Made by a program: the position numbers and the translations under genes
Assembly (NCBI RefSeq): GCF_025148635.1
Contig: NZ_CP102269.1
Span: forward strand, 2,976,001 to 3,040,000
Length of the DNA stretch: 64,000 nucleotides
Direction of reading: 5' to 3'
From: Butyricimonas virosa
GTDB taxonomy: Bacteria; Bacteroidota; Bacteroidia; Bacteroidales; Marinifilaceae
Part shown: piece after piece, positions 42,994-51,130 of the stretch
Layout: each line of letters begins with the position of its first letter
Numbering within the stretch: the first letter of the stretch is position 1
Notes under the pieces: generated by a model
Database searches by the model: none
Seen by the model: the letters and a program-made list of their open reading frames with translations, nothing else
What the model was told of the DNA's origin: nothing

Positions 42994-44773
42994 ATGGGAA
43001 CGTCAACACCTGAAAGACCTGTCAGCCCTTGACAAGCGCATAAAACAGATTTACGAGGCTGCTATCAAGGAAGCCGCACGTATCGGTGCGACCATAAGCG
43101 ATTTTAACCCCGACAGGCTTTTTTCTTTCAACGACTATCCAATTACACGCAAAAGAATAGAAAAGCTGTTGTCGGGGCTAAAAAGCGGGTTGTCGGCGGC
43201 GATAGTCAACGGCATAAACTCTGCTTGGACGCTATCAAACAACAAGAACAACGAACTCGCCCGTCAGGTTTTCGGGGATAACGTGGGAAAACTCTCTCAG
43301 GCTCAATACCGCCGTTATTTCTCCACGAACGATGAAGCCCGTGAAGCGTTCATTCAGAGAAAGACAAACGGGCTGAACCTATCAGACCGTGTATGGAACT
43401 ATACGAACCAGTTCAAGGAGGAAATAGAACTCGGGCTTGATGTCAGTTTGAGAAACGGCGTATCTGCCGAGGAAATGACAAAAGAACTGCGTCAATACCT
43501 GAAATTCCCCGACAAACTGTTCAGACGTGTCAGGGATGAACACGGGGTTTTGCAGCTATCCAAGCGGGCGGCGGCTTTTCATCCCGGTCAGGGCGTTTAC
43601 CGTTCTTCATTCAAGAACGCCCGCCGCCTCGCCGCCACAGAAACGAACATCGCTTATCGCACGGCTGATTATACCCGTTGGCAAGACCTTGATTTCGTTG
43701 TCGGGATTGAAATCAAGTTGAGCAATAACCACACTTTAAACGGTGTTGCGTTCAAGGACATTTGCGATGAACTGAAAGGGCTTTACCCAAAGACGTTCAA
43801 GTTCACGGGGTGGCATCCACATTGCCGCTGTCATGCTGAAACGGTCTTGAAGACCGAGGAAGAAATGGCAGAAGACAACCGCCGCATTATGGCAGGGGAA
43901 GAACCCGTTCAGGGTAGCAAAAATGAAGTAACAGACGTTCCCGATAATTTCAAACAATGGCTACGGGACAATGAAGAACGGGCGAAACGCAGTTATTCTT
44001 TGCCTTATTTCATCAAAGACAACAAACAGTTCCTGCCGAAGAATTATCAAGGCTTGTACGCAATGAAAATGCCGTATGAGACTTTTGCCGAGTATGAAGC
44101 CGCAAGAAAGTACAACAAGGCAAAAGCCGTCTTCACGCCTGAACAGGTTTTGAACAACAAAGAATTGTCAGAAGCCCTGCCCGTTATTCAAGGTAAGATA
44201 ATGAATTTCACAGAAGCGGACAGAGGTCATTCAAACCCGAACTATACGCTTCAAAATGCAAATTCAAAAGGGTATTTTCATAACTGTCAGACGTGTACAA
44301 TGTCCTATGAACTCAGGCGCAGGGGCTTCCATGTGGAGGCTTGCCCGAACCCGATTGTCAGCGGCTACAAATCGGTCAGGGATTTTTCGCTGTTCTGCAC
44401 AAGAAACGGGGTTAATTGGAAAGAACGCTTCTTGGGGCTTGACGGGAAAAGAATTGATTACACATGGTCACACGGTCTTTCGGAAGACACGATTGAAGCC
44501 AAACTGTCTTTCATTGAAGCATCAACGAAAGAACAAGGGAGATATGAACTATATTGCGCTTGGAAAGGCAAGGGCGGCGGGGCGCATGTGTTCATTGTTG
44601 AAAGAGAGAAAAACGGCGAACTAATTTGGTTTGACCCTCAATCAGCCCGCCGTGGTTCTTCATTCGATGATTATTTGAAGCGGATGAAACAAGACCTTAT
44701 CGGAGTTCTCAGAATTGATGATAAAATCATCAACCCCAAATTCGCTGAACGCCTACTCAAAGCTGTTAAGTAG
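42977..44773 (+). CDS. MuF-type minor head protein with papain-like toxin domain
   Basis: 598 residues. Residues 1-300 are a Mu-F/SPP1-gp7-type head morphogenesis domain ending in the HPHCRCHAETVL metal motif (about 277-288). After a linker the C-terminal part has Cys437 (HNCQTCTMSYELRRRGFHVE), His537 (GGAHVFIVE) and Asp553 (IWFDPQSARRG), the order and spacing of a papain-fold deamidase/protease toxin (Tox-PL type). MuF-toxin fusions of temperate phages are known polymorphic toxins likely delivered with DNA. An opposed small gene at the 3' end may give immunity. Confidence 0.8.
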   Translation: MARLNKWERQHLKDLSALDKRIKQIYEAAIKEAARIGATISDFNPDRLFSFNDYPITRKRIEKLLSGLKSGLSAAIVNGINSAWTLSNNKNNELARQVFGDNVGKLSQAQYRRYFSTNDEAREAFIQRKTNGLNLSDRVWNYTNQFKEEIELGLDVSLRNGVSAEEMTKELRQYLKFPDKLFRRVRDEHGVLQLSKRAAAFHPGQGVYRSSFKNARRLAATETNIAYRTADYTRWQDLDFVVGIEIKLSNNHTLNGVAFKDICDELKGLYPKTFKFTGWHPHCRCHAETVLKTEEEMAEDNRRIMAGEEPVQGSKNEVTDVPDNFKQWLRDNEERAKRSYSLPYFIKDNKQFLPKNYQGLYAMKMPYETFAEYEAARKYNKAKAVFTPEQVLNNKELSEALPVIQGKIMNFTEADRGHSNPNYTLQNANSKGYFHNCQTCTMSYELRRRGFHVEACPNPIVSGYKSVRDFSLFCTRNGVNWKERFLGLDGKRIDYTWSHGLSEDTIEAKLSFIEASTKEQGRYELYCAWKGKGGGAHVFIVEREKNGELIWFDPQSARRGSSFDDYLKRMKQDLIGVLRIDDKIINPKFAERLLKAVK

Positions 44774-44977
44774 TTCAAGGCTTTCAAGACCGCTGACAAA
44801 TTCAGCTACTCCATTCCTGAACAGGATTGCGCTTGGCAGTCCTGTCGGGCATGGGATTTCTTCATCGCTTTTCACGCCGACACAAAAAGCGTCAGCCCCT
44901 TTATACGTACCAAGATATTCAACAAGGTCATACCCGTTCTTCTCGGCTGTTTCTGAGACTATTTTCGGTATATTCAT
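44753..44977 (-). CDS. Small protein opposite the toxin end, immunity candidate
   Basis: 74 residues from the ATG at 44977 (MNIPKIVSETAEKNGYDLVE); an upstream in-frame start adds 14 residues. Alpha/beta pattern YLGTYKGADAFCVGV, GLPSAILFRNGVAEFVSG. Its 3' end overlaps the MuF gene end by 21 bases on the other strand. It could be expressed in the lysogen while MuF is silent, as an immunity protein should be. This is inferred from position only. Confidence 0.5.
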   Translation of the reverse strand: MNIPKIVSETAEKNGYDLVEYLGTYKGADAFCVGVKSDEEIPCPTGLPSAILFRNGVAEFVSGLESLELLNSFE

Positions 44978-45085
44978 AACGCTTGCAGATAAATTATTTT
45001 TTGCGAATTTGACGTACAAACGCTTTACTTTCCAAATTGGTGTAAGTCTTCACGTTCTGAATTATCGCCCGGCATTCGGGCGCAT

Positions 45086-45319
45086 TTAAAGCCGTTCAAG
45101 AATATCTAAGAACTCCTGCTTTGAAATACCGATGTTTCTCAGATTGTTACGGATGATAAACTCAGGAATAGGATTTACATGGGTCTGAATGATAACGGGG
45201 CGTGTCATCCCCTCTTTTATCCATGCCTCGTGCCCGCCTTTTGTCCGGGTCTTTGACAATCCAAGCCGTTCAAGAACAGAACGAAACTCGGCTATTGTGA
45301 TATTTGCCAACGTTCTCAT
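45086..45319 (-). CDS. hicA: HicA-type mRNA interferase toxin
   Basis: 77 residues. Small alpha-beta-beta-beta-alpha pattern: LANITIAEFRSVLERLGLSK, TRTKGGHEAWIKEG with the catalytic His, and VIIQTHVNPIPEFIIRNNLR. The gGxH block and length (about 60-80) fit HicA, a dsRBD-like RNase. The start overlaps the HicB-like gene by 4 bases. Order is antitoxin first, the reverse of the common hicA-hicB order. Confidence 0.8.
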   Translation of the reverse strand: MRTLANITIAEFRSVLERLGLSKTRTKGGHEAWIKEGMTRPVIIQTHVNPIPEFIIRNNLRNIGISKQEFLDILERL

Positions 45320-45699
45320 GCCAAAGCGGGGATTCTTGCAGGTGCAACAACACGTTCAAAACTCAAATTACTTCCCAATAGTTTTTTCATCTCGGGTTTC
45401 TTCATAAGAACCGTAAATGCGGGCGGTAAAATGCTCTTTTTACGGAATTTCCAACCATGCGCCAACAAGTCATCATGGAGCGTTCCAGCTTCAACACAAC
45501 ATTCAACATGAAGTTGAAACATTTCATAAAAAGAACTTATCGCATCATTGTAAGTTTCGGCACAAGTCGATAAGTCGAGAGCTGGACTATAGGCGATATA
45601 ATTCCCATCTTCCCTAAAGATGTAAAATTCCAAAGAAAAGCGGTATTCAGTAGCCGCATTATCTTTCGCTTCTGCTTTTAAAATCAATTTATCAGCCAT
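45316..45699 (-). CDS. hicB: HicB-type antitoxin
   Basis: 127 residues. The partial RNase-H-like HicB core is seen as YIFREDGNYIAYSPALDLST, CAETYNDAISSFYEMF and GTLHDDLLAHGWK. The C-terminal part would bind DNA or the toxin. It directly precedes HicA in one operon behind the HigA-like gene. Confidence 0.78.
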   Translation of the reverse strand: MADKLILKAEAKDNAATEYRFSLEFYIFREDGNYIAYSPALDLSTCAETYNDAISSFYEMFQLHVECCVEAGTLHDDLLAHGWKFRKKSILPPAFTVLMKKPEMKKLLGSNLSFERVVAPARIPALA

Positions 45700-45711
45700 A
45701 ATATTTAAAAT

Positions 45712-46062
45712 TTATTTATTAACATGATACACTACTCGTATGCTGTTCAAACGTTCTTGAAACAAAACATCTTCACGCATTTTCCGTATATTGAACCTTG
45801 TTTGCAAGCTTAACAATGGTTCAGCGTCAACCCCCAGCGCAGCCTCAAATAACAACGCTGTTTTCTCTGTCAAGGGACGGCGACCATTCAAAATCTCATT
45901 CAACGCAGAATACGCAATTCCCATTTGCTCCGCTAATTTACACTGCGAAATCCCCCTGTATTCGATTTCTTCTTTCAAAATCACCCCCGGATGCGTGGGA
46001 AACGCAGGTTCAAGATTATTAGCAATCATTTTAGGGTCAACCCCTTGTATTGTTGTCATCAT
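45712..46062 (-). CDS. HigA-like Xre antitoxin or regulator
   Basis: 116 residues from the ATG at 46062; longer in-frame starts exist up to 46113. The region AFPTHPGVILKEEIEYRGIS, QCKLAEQMGIAYSALNEILN, GRRPLTEKTALLFEAALG is a HigA-family helix-turn-helix. No HigB toxin is adjacent; HicB and HicA follow instead. It may be the transcriptional controller of this toxin-antitoxin operon. Confidence 0.78.
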   Translation of the reverse strand: MMTTIQGVDPKMIANNLEPAFPTHPGVILKEEIEYRGISQCKLAEQMGIAYSALNEILNGRRPLTEKTALLFEAALGVDAEPLLSLQTRFNIRKMREDVLFQERLNSIRVVYHVNK

Positions 46063-46100
46063 ACAATTCGGTTTATATAACGATTTTACTTCTGTCATTG

Positions 46101-46108
46101 CAAAGATA
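46101..46108 (-). promoter_or_regulatory. Putative -7 box of the HigA-HicBA operon
   Basis: TATCTTTG on the minus strand (TAnnTTTG), about 40 bases before the chosen HigA-like start. Confidence 0.45.
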
Positions 46109-46180
46109 ATCATTTTACTATTACCTTCACGAATTTTGCGAAGATTATTTTGAAAGCCTCAAACGAATAAACCGGATAAC

Positions 46181-46199
46181 ATGATTACATTGTAATCAC
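46181..46199. promoter_or_regulatory. 19-bp phage operator (site C)
   Basis: ATGATTACATTGTAATCAC: only the first base departs from the palindrome GTGATTACAnTGTAATCAC. It lies about 75 bases upstream of the minus-strand -7 box, further than at the other promoters, so the promoter it controls is uncertain. Confidence 0.6.
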
Positions 46200-46320
46200 A
46201 AATACCGCCAATTTACCTGTTTTTAGCCCCGCTGTTGGATTTTCGCAGTCAATCTTGTGCAAGTTATAAGCTAACTCAAAATAACGCCTTAAATCGGCTT
46301 ATTCGGGCTTATTTTATTTC

Positions 46321-46575
46321 TCAGCCCGTGAACGTTTTTTTCTGCGCCTTACTGTGAATCGCCTCTTGAGTTATCAGGCAACGTTTCCCGTCATACGGTG
46401 TACCGTCAGGCAAACCGATGTTGTACAAGCGGTTGACCTTGCAGCCGATTTGCTCTGCCGTGAAGACATCATAAATCGCCGCAAGTGACGTGAAGAAGAA
46501 CTCTGTTCTTTCGTCATCGTTCAATGGCGGTTCTTTGAACTGAACCCGGTAAATCGTCTTTTGCTCTTTCGCCAT
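46321..46575 (-). CDS. Small phage protein, unknown
   Basis: 84 residues: KTIYRVQFKEPPLNDDERTE, FFFTSLAAIYDVFTAEQIGC, KVNRLYNIGLPDGTPYDGKR. Alpha/beta pattern seen in small phage and conjugative-element proteins. Function unknown. Confidence 0.6.
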   Translation of the reverse strand: MAKEQKTIYRVQFKEPPLNDDERTEFFFTSLAAIYDVFTAEQIGCKVNRLYNIGLPDGTPYDGKRCLITQEAIHSKAQKKTFTG

Positions 46576-46644
46576 ACTCTTTTTCTGTTTAATGCCCCAA
46601 ACCTTGTGTCAGGCGAACCCTTCCAAAAATCGGCGTGTGCGCCT

Positions 46645-46690
46645 GACCCGTCAGGGTCTTTTTTTATACTACGTCAGTAGTATTTTTTTC
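46645..46690 (+). terminator. Two tandem rightward terminators
   Basis: GACCC-GTCA-GGGTC followed by seven T (46645-46665) and ATACTAC-GTCA-GTAGTAT followed by six T (46666-46689). Both have the same GTCA loop. On the plus strand they would stop the rightward head-gene transcript that has run through the minus-strand cassette. Confidence 0.75.
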
Positions 46691-46724
46691 TATATAATAT
46701 CCTTTTCTTTCCTCTCCTTTAGGG

Positions 46725-46966
46725 GTTTCTTGCGTAGAAAACCCTAATTAAACAAAGTTTTCTGCGAGAAAACCCGTATTATCTACGAGAAAACCCAAAA
46801 ACATATATATTTATTAACACTGATATATATTTATTAAAGTCTAAAAAATCGGCTTTAATGACCTTTTATGCCTTGTTTTGGGGGCGAAATACGGTATTTT
46901 GGGGTCAAAAATTGAGCCTATTTTAGTTTTCTCGTAGAAAACTCTCATTTTCTCGTAGAAAACCCC
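46725..46966. repeat. Iteron-like palindromic repeats in a non-coding stretch
   Basis: Five units of type GTTTTCTCGTAGAAAACCC at 46725-46744, 46757-46775, 46779-46796, 46926-46944 and 46947-46966. The core TTTTCT-nnn-AGAAAA is palindromic. The first unit and about 25 adjoining bases match (inverted) the DUF4373 gene at 31189. AT-rich DNA lies between the clusters. The 46576-46997 gap otherwise holds only the terminators. It may be a replication origin or a binding array. Confidence 0.6.
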
Positions 46967-46997
46967 GAGAAAATCAATTACCCTATAAATCAAGCTA

Positions 46998-47747
46998 TTA
47001 CTCCCTGTAAAATCCGTAAATCTTCTCCCCGTCATATTTTGCACTCACCCCTGCCAAATCATCGTTGTAATAGGTTTTGCCGTCCGAAGTGTGAACAGAA
47101 TGCAGCTTGTTGTCAAACATACAATGACATCTTCCCTTGCCCGTTGCCTCGCTTTCAATATCGGAGAACCAAAGGCTTTCGGGCTGTTTCTTCTCGCCGT
47201 TATAGGGGAAATACAAACCCTCAATCTTGATTGGTTCGTGAGTGATTTGCTCCACGGTCATAGAGGCGTTAAACCGTTTGATGTTCCGGGCTACATCTGC
47301 ACCCCAAATGCTGATGATTATTTTTATCGCCTCCAAGTCGCCATCCCAAGCAATCATGCTCTCGTGGTTATTGTACTCATAGAAATACACCTCTTGCGGG
47401 TCGCATTCTTCTCTTATTGGGGTATCTCTATCCTCGTAGAACTTGAAAAACTTATCCAAGCCCTCTTTTGTACCGAAAGCACCTCCAACGCCCCGTAAAA
47501 CCTTGTCGCCTTTCTTGATATGCCCAAGCTCGATAAGACGCTTGTACCCCTCACCGAATTGCTGATTGCTGAAAGCGAAGAAAACGCCGCATTCGTCAGC
47601 ATCGGGATGTTGGTCTTTGATTTCCCGATAGCGTTTCACGGTTTGGGCATTCATCATTACAATGCCGCCCTCGTAATTATCCCAATCACGATAATATCTG
47701 AGTTCTCCTTTTGTGGTATTGATTACCATAATGTCCTTTTCTTCCAT
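46998..47747 (-). CDS. Conserved mobile-element protein, unknown
   Basis: 249 residues. Blocks such as GVFFAFSNQQFGEGYKRLIE, GVGGAFGTKEGLDKFFKFYE and YFYEYNNHESMIAWDGDLEA recur, as I recall, in Bacteroidales phages and conjugative transposons, but no activity is known. First large gene of the leftward cassette that starts at 48378. Confidence 0.65.
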   Translation of the reverse strand: MEEKDIMVINTTKGELRYYRDWDNYEGGIVMMNAQTVKRYREIKDQHPDADECGVFFAFSNQQFGEGYKRLIELGHIKKGDKVLRGVGGAFGTKEGLDKFFKFYEDRDTPIREECDPQEVYFYEYNNHESMIAWDGDLEAIKIIISIWGADVARNIKRFNASMTVEQITHEPIKIEGLYFPYNGEKKQPESLWFSDIESEATGKGRCHCMFDNKLHSVHTSDGKTYYNDDLAGVSAKYDGEKIYGFYRE

Positions 47748-47767
47748 ACTTGAAAATTTTATTTGGG

Positions 47768-47899
47768 TTAATACTGAATTGATTTTTCTAAATACTCCTT
47801 TGCCTCTTCATACAAGGCGGCTTCTGTCAAGTCATCTGAACTTGGTTCAAAACCAGCCCAAAAAGCTGCTTCGATGATACTGCGCATGTTGTCTTTCAT
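47768..47899 (-). CDS. Short phage protein, unknown
   Basis: 43 residues (MKDNMRSIIEAAFWAGFEPS, then acidic). A GGAGGG lies 8 bases upstream of the ATG, which supports it as a real gene. Function unknown. Confidence 0.5.
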   Translation of the reverse strand: MKDNMRSIIEAAFWAGFEPSSDDLTEAALYEEAKEYLEKSIQY

Positions 47900-47915
47900 A
47901 ATTCTGCCCTCCTAT

Positions 47916-48122
47916 TCAGATTGAAAATTCGCGTTTGAAGTCTTCATCGGAATTGATAGTATCAACGAGAATGGTCATAAGACTTCTTTTACTCCCAACC
48001 TTTGCGATACTGAAAAGACCGTTTTTCTTTTGTTCATCCGTGGCGATGAAAATAAATCCTCGTTTTGCTTCGGGTTTGAAAGGGAGAACCTGACGGTTCA
48101 GTTTTCTAAAATTGATTGACAT
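47916..48122 (-). CDS. Small phage protein, unknown
   Basis: 68 residues from the ATG at 48122, with GGAGGA 9 bases upstream. Beta-rich: RGFIFIATDEQKKNGLFSIA, KVGSKRSLMTILVDTI. Function unknown. Confidence 0.55.
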   Translation of the reverse strand: MSINFRKLNRQVLPFKPEAKRGFIFIATDEQKKNGLFSIAKVGSKRSLMTILVDTINSDEDFKREFSI

Positions 48123-48138
48123 AATCGTTTCCTCCTGA

Positions 48139-48378
48139 TTATTTGATATAAAATGAAAATTTGATACATCTCCTGAGTTTGCATACGCATTTGTCCTCAA
48201 CGCTGTTGAAAGCCCGCTTCAAAAGTTTATTGAACATTTCAACACCGATAAGAGCGATAGCCCCCGAAACGCCAACCAGCTTGTGAACCTTATTGCCCTC
48301 GCCGTCAACGCCTGAAACCTTGATTCTGAAATTTCGGTTGATTTCTCTTGTGCTGTATGCTAAACTTATCGTCTTCAT
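48139..48378 (-). CDS. Small conserved mobile-element protein
   Basis: 79 residues: MKTISLAYSTREINRNFRIK, GVSGAIALIGVEMFNKLLKR and CVCKLRRCIKFSFYIK. The pattern is, as I recall, common in Bacteroidales mobile elements. First gene of the leftward operon. Function unknown. Confidence 0.6.
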   Translation of the reverse strand: MKTISLAYSTREINRNFRIKVSGVDGEGNKVHKLVGVSGAIALIGVEMFNKLLKRAFNSVEDKCVCKLRRCIKFSFYIK

Positions 48379-48403
48379 ATTTCTGTTTTTTTGAGGTTTA
48401 AAA

Positions 48404-48434
48404 GTGATTACATCTTAATCACATTGCAAATATA
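48404..48434 (-). promoter_or_regulatory. Leftward phage promoter with 19-bp operator (site D)
   Basis: Operator GTGATTACATCTTAATCAC (48404-48422); on the minus strand a TATATTTG -7 box (48427-48434) lies just upstream, so the operator covers the start point of the operon beginning at 48378. Confidence 0.7.
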
Positions 48435-48619
48435 AGTTAAGTATTTTGGAAATAATCAACTTTTTCGGGTAAAAATTAACTGGACAGGTTATTTTTAACC
48501 CCACTTAACTCCACTTCCGTAGTATTTAACTCCATTGTTTTATGAACAATCTCAAAACAGCTTAAAAGTATATTTTATAGCATAAAAACCGAGACAAACA
48601 AGAAAAAAGCGTTATTTTT

Positions 48620-48662
48620 ATGAGTATATTGTAATCACTTTAAGAAATAAACCATACCTTTG
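48620..48662 (+). promoter_or_regulatory. Rightward late promoter with 19-bp operator (site E)
   Basis: Operator ATGAGTATATTGTAATCAC (48620-48638), then a TACCTTTG -7 box (48655-48662) 37 bases before the scaffold gene. The operator covers the -33 position. Between sites D and E (48435-48619) I see no gene, only AT-rich DNA with repeated TTAACTCCA words. Confidence 0.68.
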
Positions 48663-48698
48663 TTGCAGTAAACTTATCAGTTAAACAAAGAAGTCGTT

Positions 48699-49409
48699 AT
48701 GAAACAAAAGATTTTAGAAGCGTTGAAAGCCAAATTTCCGGGGGTCAACGCAAATGTATTGAACAGGATTGCCGACAAACTCGCCAAGACTGTAACTACT
48801 GATGAACAAGTTACAACTGCCGTTGCAGGGGTAACAAAAGAGTTTATCGAAATCATTGAAAGCTACGGCGACAGCCGTGCGACAGAAGCCCAACAAACAG
48901 CCGTACAAACCTATGAAACCAAATACGGTCTGAAAGACGGGCAAAAGGTTGATAACGGGGGCGGTTCTCAGGGCGGTCAGCAGGGAGGAACGCAAACCGT
49001 TCAGACACAATCCGCAGGGGGCGAGCAAGTTCCGGCTTGGGCACAAGCTCTTATCGAAAGCAACAAGACGATAACCGAGCGTTTGAACAAAATGGACGGA
49101 GACCGTACAACTGCAACCCGCAAGCAACAACTTTCCACAATCATTGAGAAACTTCCCGAAAATCTCAGAAAAGCTTACGAGCGTACACCTGTTGACGGTC
49201 TGACCGATGAACAGTTCAACACGCTTGTCGGCGAAATCACTTCCGAGGTGGACGGCATTGTCAATGACACACGGGCAAAGGGGGCTGTTTTCGGAAGACC
49301 ATCCGCACAGAACGGCGGTTCATCAAGTCAAGGGAACGAACTGACAAAAGAGCAGATAGAGGCGATATCACACCGTGATAACAAGCCCGCTGACGGTCAG
49401 CCGTTCTAA
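48699..49409 (+). CDS. Probable capsid scaffold or head assembly protein
   Basis: 236 residues. Helical start, Gly/Gln-rich linker (GGGSQGGQQGGTQTVQTQ), coiled-coil middle (ALIESNKTITERLNKMDGDR) and low-complexity end. This composition and its place just before the decoration and capsid genes suggest a scaffolding protein. No protease motif is seen. First gene of the structural operon controlled from site E. Confidence 0.6.
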   Translation: MKQKILEALKAKFPGVNANVLNRIADKLAKTVTTDEQVTTAVAGVTKEFIEIIESYGDSRATEAQQTAVQTYETKYGLKDGQKVDNGGGSQGGQQGGTQTVQTQSAGGEQVPAWAQALIESNKTITERLNKMDGDRTTATRKQQLSTIIEKLPENLRKAYERTPVDGLTDEQFNTLVGEITSEVDGIVNDTRAKGAVFGRPSAQNGGSSSQGNELTKEQIEAISHRDNKPADGQPF

Positions 49410-49437
49410 TGTTTAACACTCAAAATCATTCAAAAAA

Positions 49438-50010
49438 ATGGGAATGACAGTAACACGCAGGAAAGACACACGTACCCCTCGTGTCTTCATGCACAAAACA
49501 GCGGATATTCGCGGCGGTGTTTCAGTTAAGGTTTCTGAACTCGGCGGCGATTTTCTGAACGAAGGCGCAGTACTGAGCGCACCCGACAACGGCATTTGTC
49601 ACGTTGTGAAGATTGCCGTTCTGTCGGCAGAAGCTACAACAACCGCAACCGACATCAAAGTAAACAAAGGTCACAATTTCAAAGTGGGCGATTTCGTCAT
49701 GGCTGATGAAGGTGGTAAGGCTTATGCTATCACGGCAATCACAACCACAGAGAAAACCCATGACACAATCAAGGTCGGGACAACTCTCGGCGTGAAGATT
49801 GAGAAAGGCGGCTTTATCATTGAAGCGGCAGAGGAATCGGAAACGACAACATCAAAACTGAAATACACACCGCTTTCACTTGTCGGAACAGGCAAGCCTA
49901 TCGTGCCGAACTCAAACCTTGACACGGACGCTTGGCTTATTGGCGTAACAAAGGGCAACCCGCTTCCCGAATGCGTGATGAAACACCTAAAAGGTATCAT
50001 AAACTATTAA
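49438..50010 (+). CDS. Head decoration or fibre-like protein
   Basis: 190 residues, beta-rich with a KVNKGHNFKVGDFVMADEGG block, a Thr/Ala-rich middle and TPLSLVGTGKPIVPNSNLDT near the end. It lies between scaffold and capsid genes, the usual place for decoration proteins. Family not proven. Confidence 0.55.
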   Translation: MGMTVTRRKDTRTPRVFMHKTADIRGGVSVKVSELGGDFLNEGAVLSAPDNGICHVVKIAVLSAEATTTATDIKVNKGHNFKVGDFVMADEGGKAYAITAITTTEKTHDTIKVGTTLGVKIEKGGFIIEAAEESETTTSKLKYTPLSLVGTGKPIVPNSNLDTDAWLIGVTKGNPLPECVMKHLKGIINY

Positions 50011-50023
50011 TCGTAAGTAATTT

Positions 50024-51115
50024 ATGGGAACTATTGTAAATACAATGATTCAGGGTTTGACCGAGCAAATGGTTCAAGCCCGTCTGAACTCGGCTGACGC
50101 TTCCGGCTTCCTTTTCGGGAAGCATTTTCCGGTCAAGAAAGTCAACGGCTTCAACTGGAAAACATTAACGAACCAGCTTGAAAAGAAGAATGTCGCCGCC
50201 GACCTGCACACCGATAACGGAACTATCATGCGCAAACGCCGCCCGATATTCGAGAGCGCACGTGGAGATATTCCGTTTATCTCTATCAGCCGTGAACTTT
50301 CACGTTCTGAAATTAAGGATTATCAGACCGCTTTGGCGTTTGCTCAGGACGAAGACGCAACAAAGTTGGTTGAGTATTGGGGAAACGATGTTGACTTCTG
50401 TTTCAACGGCGTTCAGTCGGAGGAAGAATATATTGCATGGAAACTTGCATCAAACGCTGGTGTGCTTAAATTCACGACCACCACGAACGCAACCTACGCC
50501 AATGAATTTGACCTTGACTATGACGTGGATGATGAGATGAAAACCAAATCATCCGTTGATTGGAACAACAAGTCAACTGCTGACATTATCGGCGACCTTG
50601 CTAAGTTTGTGAAGCTGGGTAAGGATAATAACCTGAATTTGAAGTTCGCTTTCATCAACTTGGATGAACTGTACAAAATCTGTTCTGCGGAACAAATCAT
50701 TAAACAGTGCGCTTCTTTCGCCGCCAATGCCCTCGGTATCTCTCAAACACCTGACTTGGCTGCTGTAAACACCATGCTCGCAAAACAAGCATGGCTGAAC
50801 GGTATTCAACTTCGTGTTATTGACCAAACCATCACCCGTGAATTTTCAGACGGTTCACAGACTTCCGGCAACCCGTTTGAGAACAGCCGTATGATTTTGT
50901 CAGAAAGTGAAATACTCGGTTCTACACAGTATGACATTCTTCAGGAAAACGAAGAAACAATTCTGAGAGCCGTGCGTGCCCATACAGTTGTCAAGAAGTA
51001 CGGTACGATTGAGCCTAAGAGCGAGGTTACAATCGGTCAGGCTGACGCTATCCCCGTATTTGATACGGCTTACCGCAACATCTACGTGAGAACGGACGCA
51101 CAAGATTGGGATTAA
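50024..51115 (+). CDS. Major capsid protein
   Basis: 363 residues. Position after scaffold/decoration and before connector genes, plus length, indicate the major capsid protein. Blocks include QARLNSADASGFLFGKHFPV, NAALGISQTP-like FAANALGISQTPDLAAVN and RMILSESEILGSTQYDILQE near the C-terminus, as in lambda-gpE-like capsids. Expected HK97 fold, not shown directly. Confidence 0.75.
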   Translation: MGTIVNTMIQGLTEQMVQARLNSADASGFLFGKHFPVKKVNGFNWKTLTNQLEKKNVAADLHTDNGTIMRKRRPIFESARGDIPFISISRELSRSEIKDYQTALAFAQDEDATKLVEYWGNDVDFCFNGVQSEEEYIAWKLASNAGVLKFTTTTNATYANEFDLDYDVDDEMKTKSSVDWNNKSTADIIGDLAKFVKLGKDNNLNLKFAFINLDELYKICSAEQIIKQCASFAANALGISQTPDLAAVNTMLAKQAWLNGIQLRVIDQTITREFSDGSQTSGNPFENSRMILSESEILGSTQYDILQENEETILRAVRAHTVVKKYGTIEPKSEVTIGQADAIPVFDTAYRNIYVRTDAQDWD

Positions 51116-51130
51116 AAACGGTCTTGAATT

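Noticed and set aside
46841..47044. 67-codon minus-strand frame over the iteron region
   Set aside because: It is made of the repeats (VFYEK twice) and AT-rich DNA and overlaps the downstream end of a better gene; probably a relic or chance.
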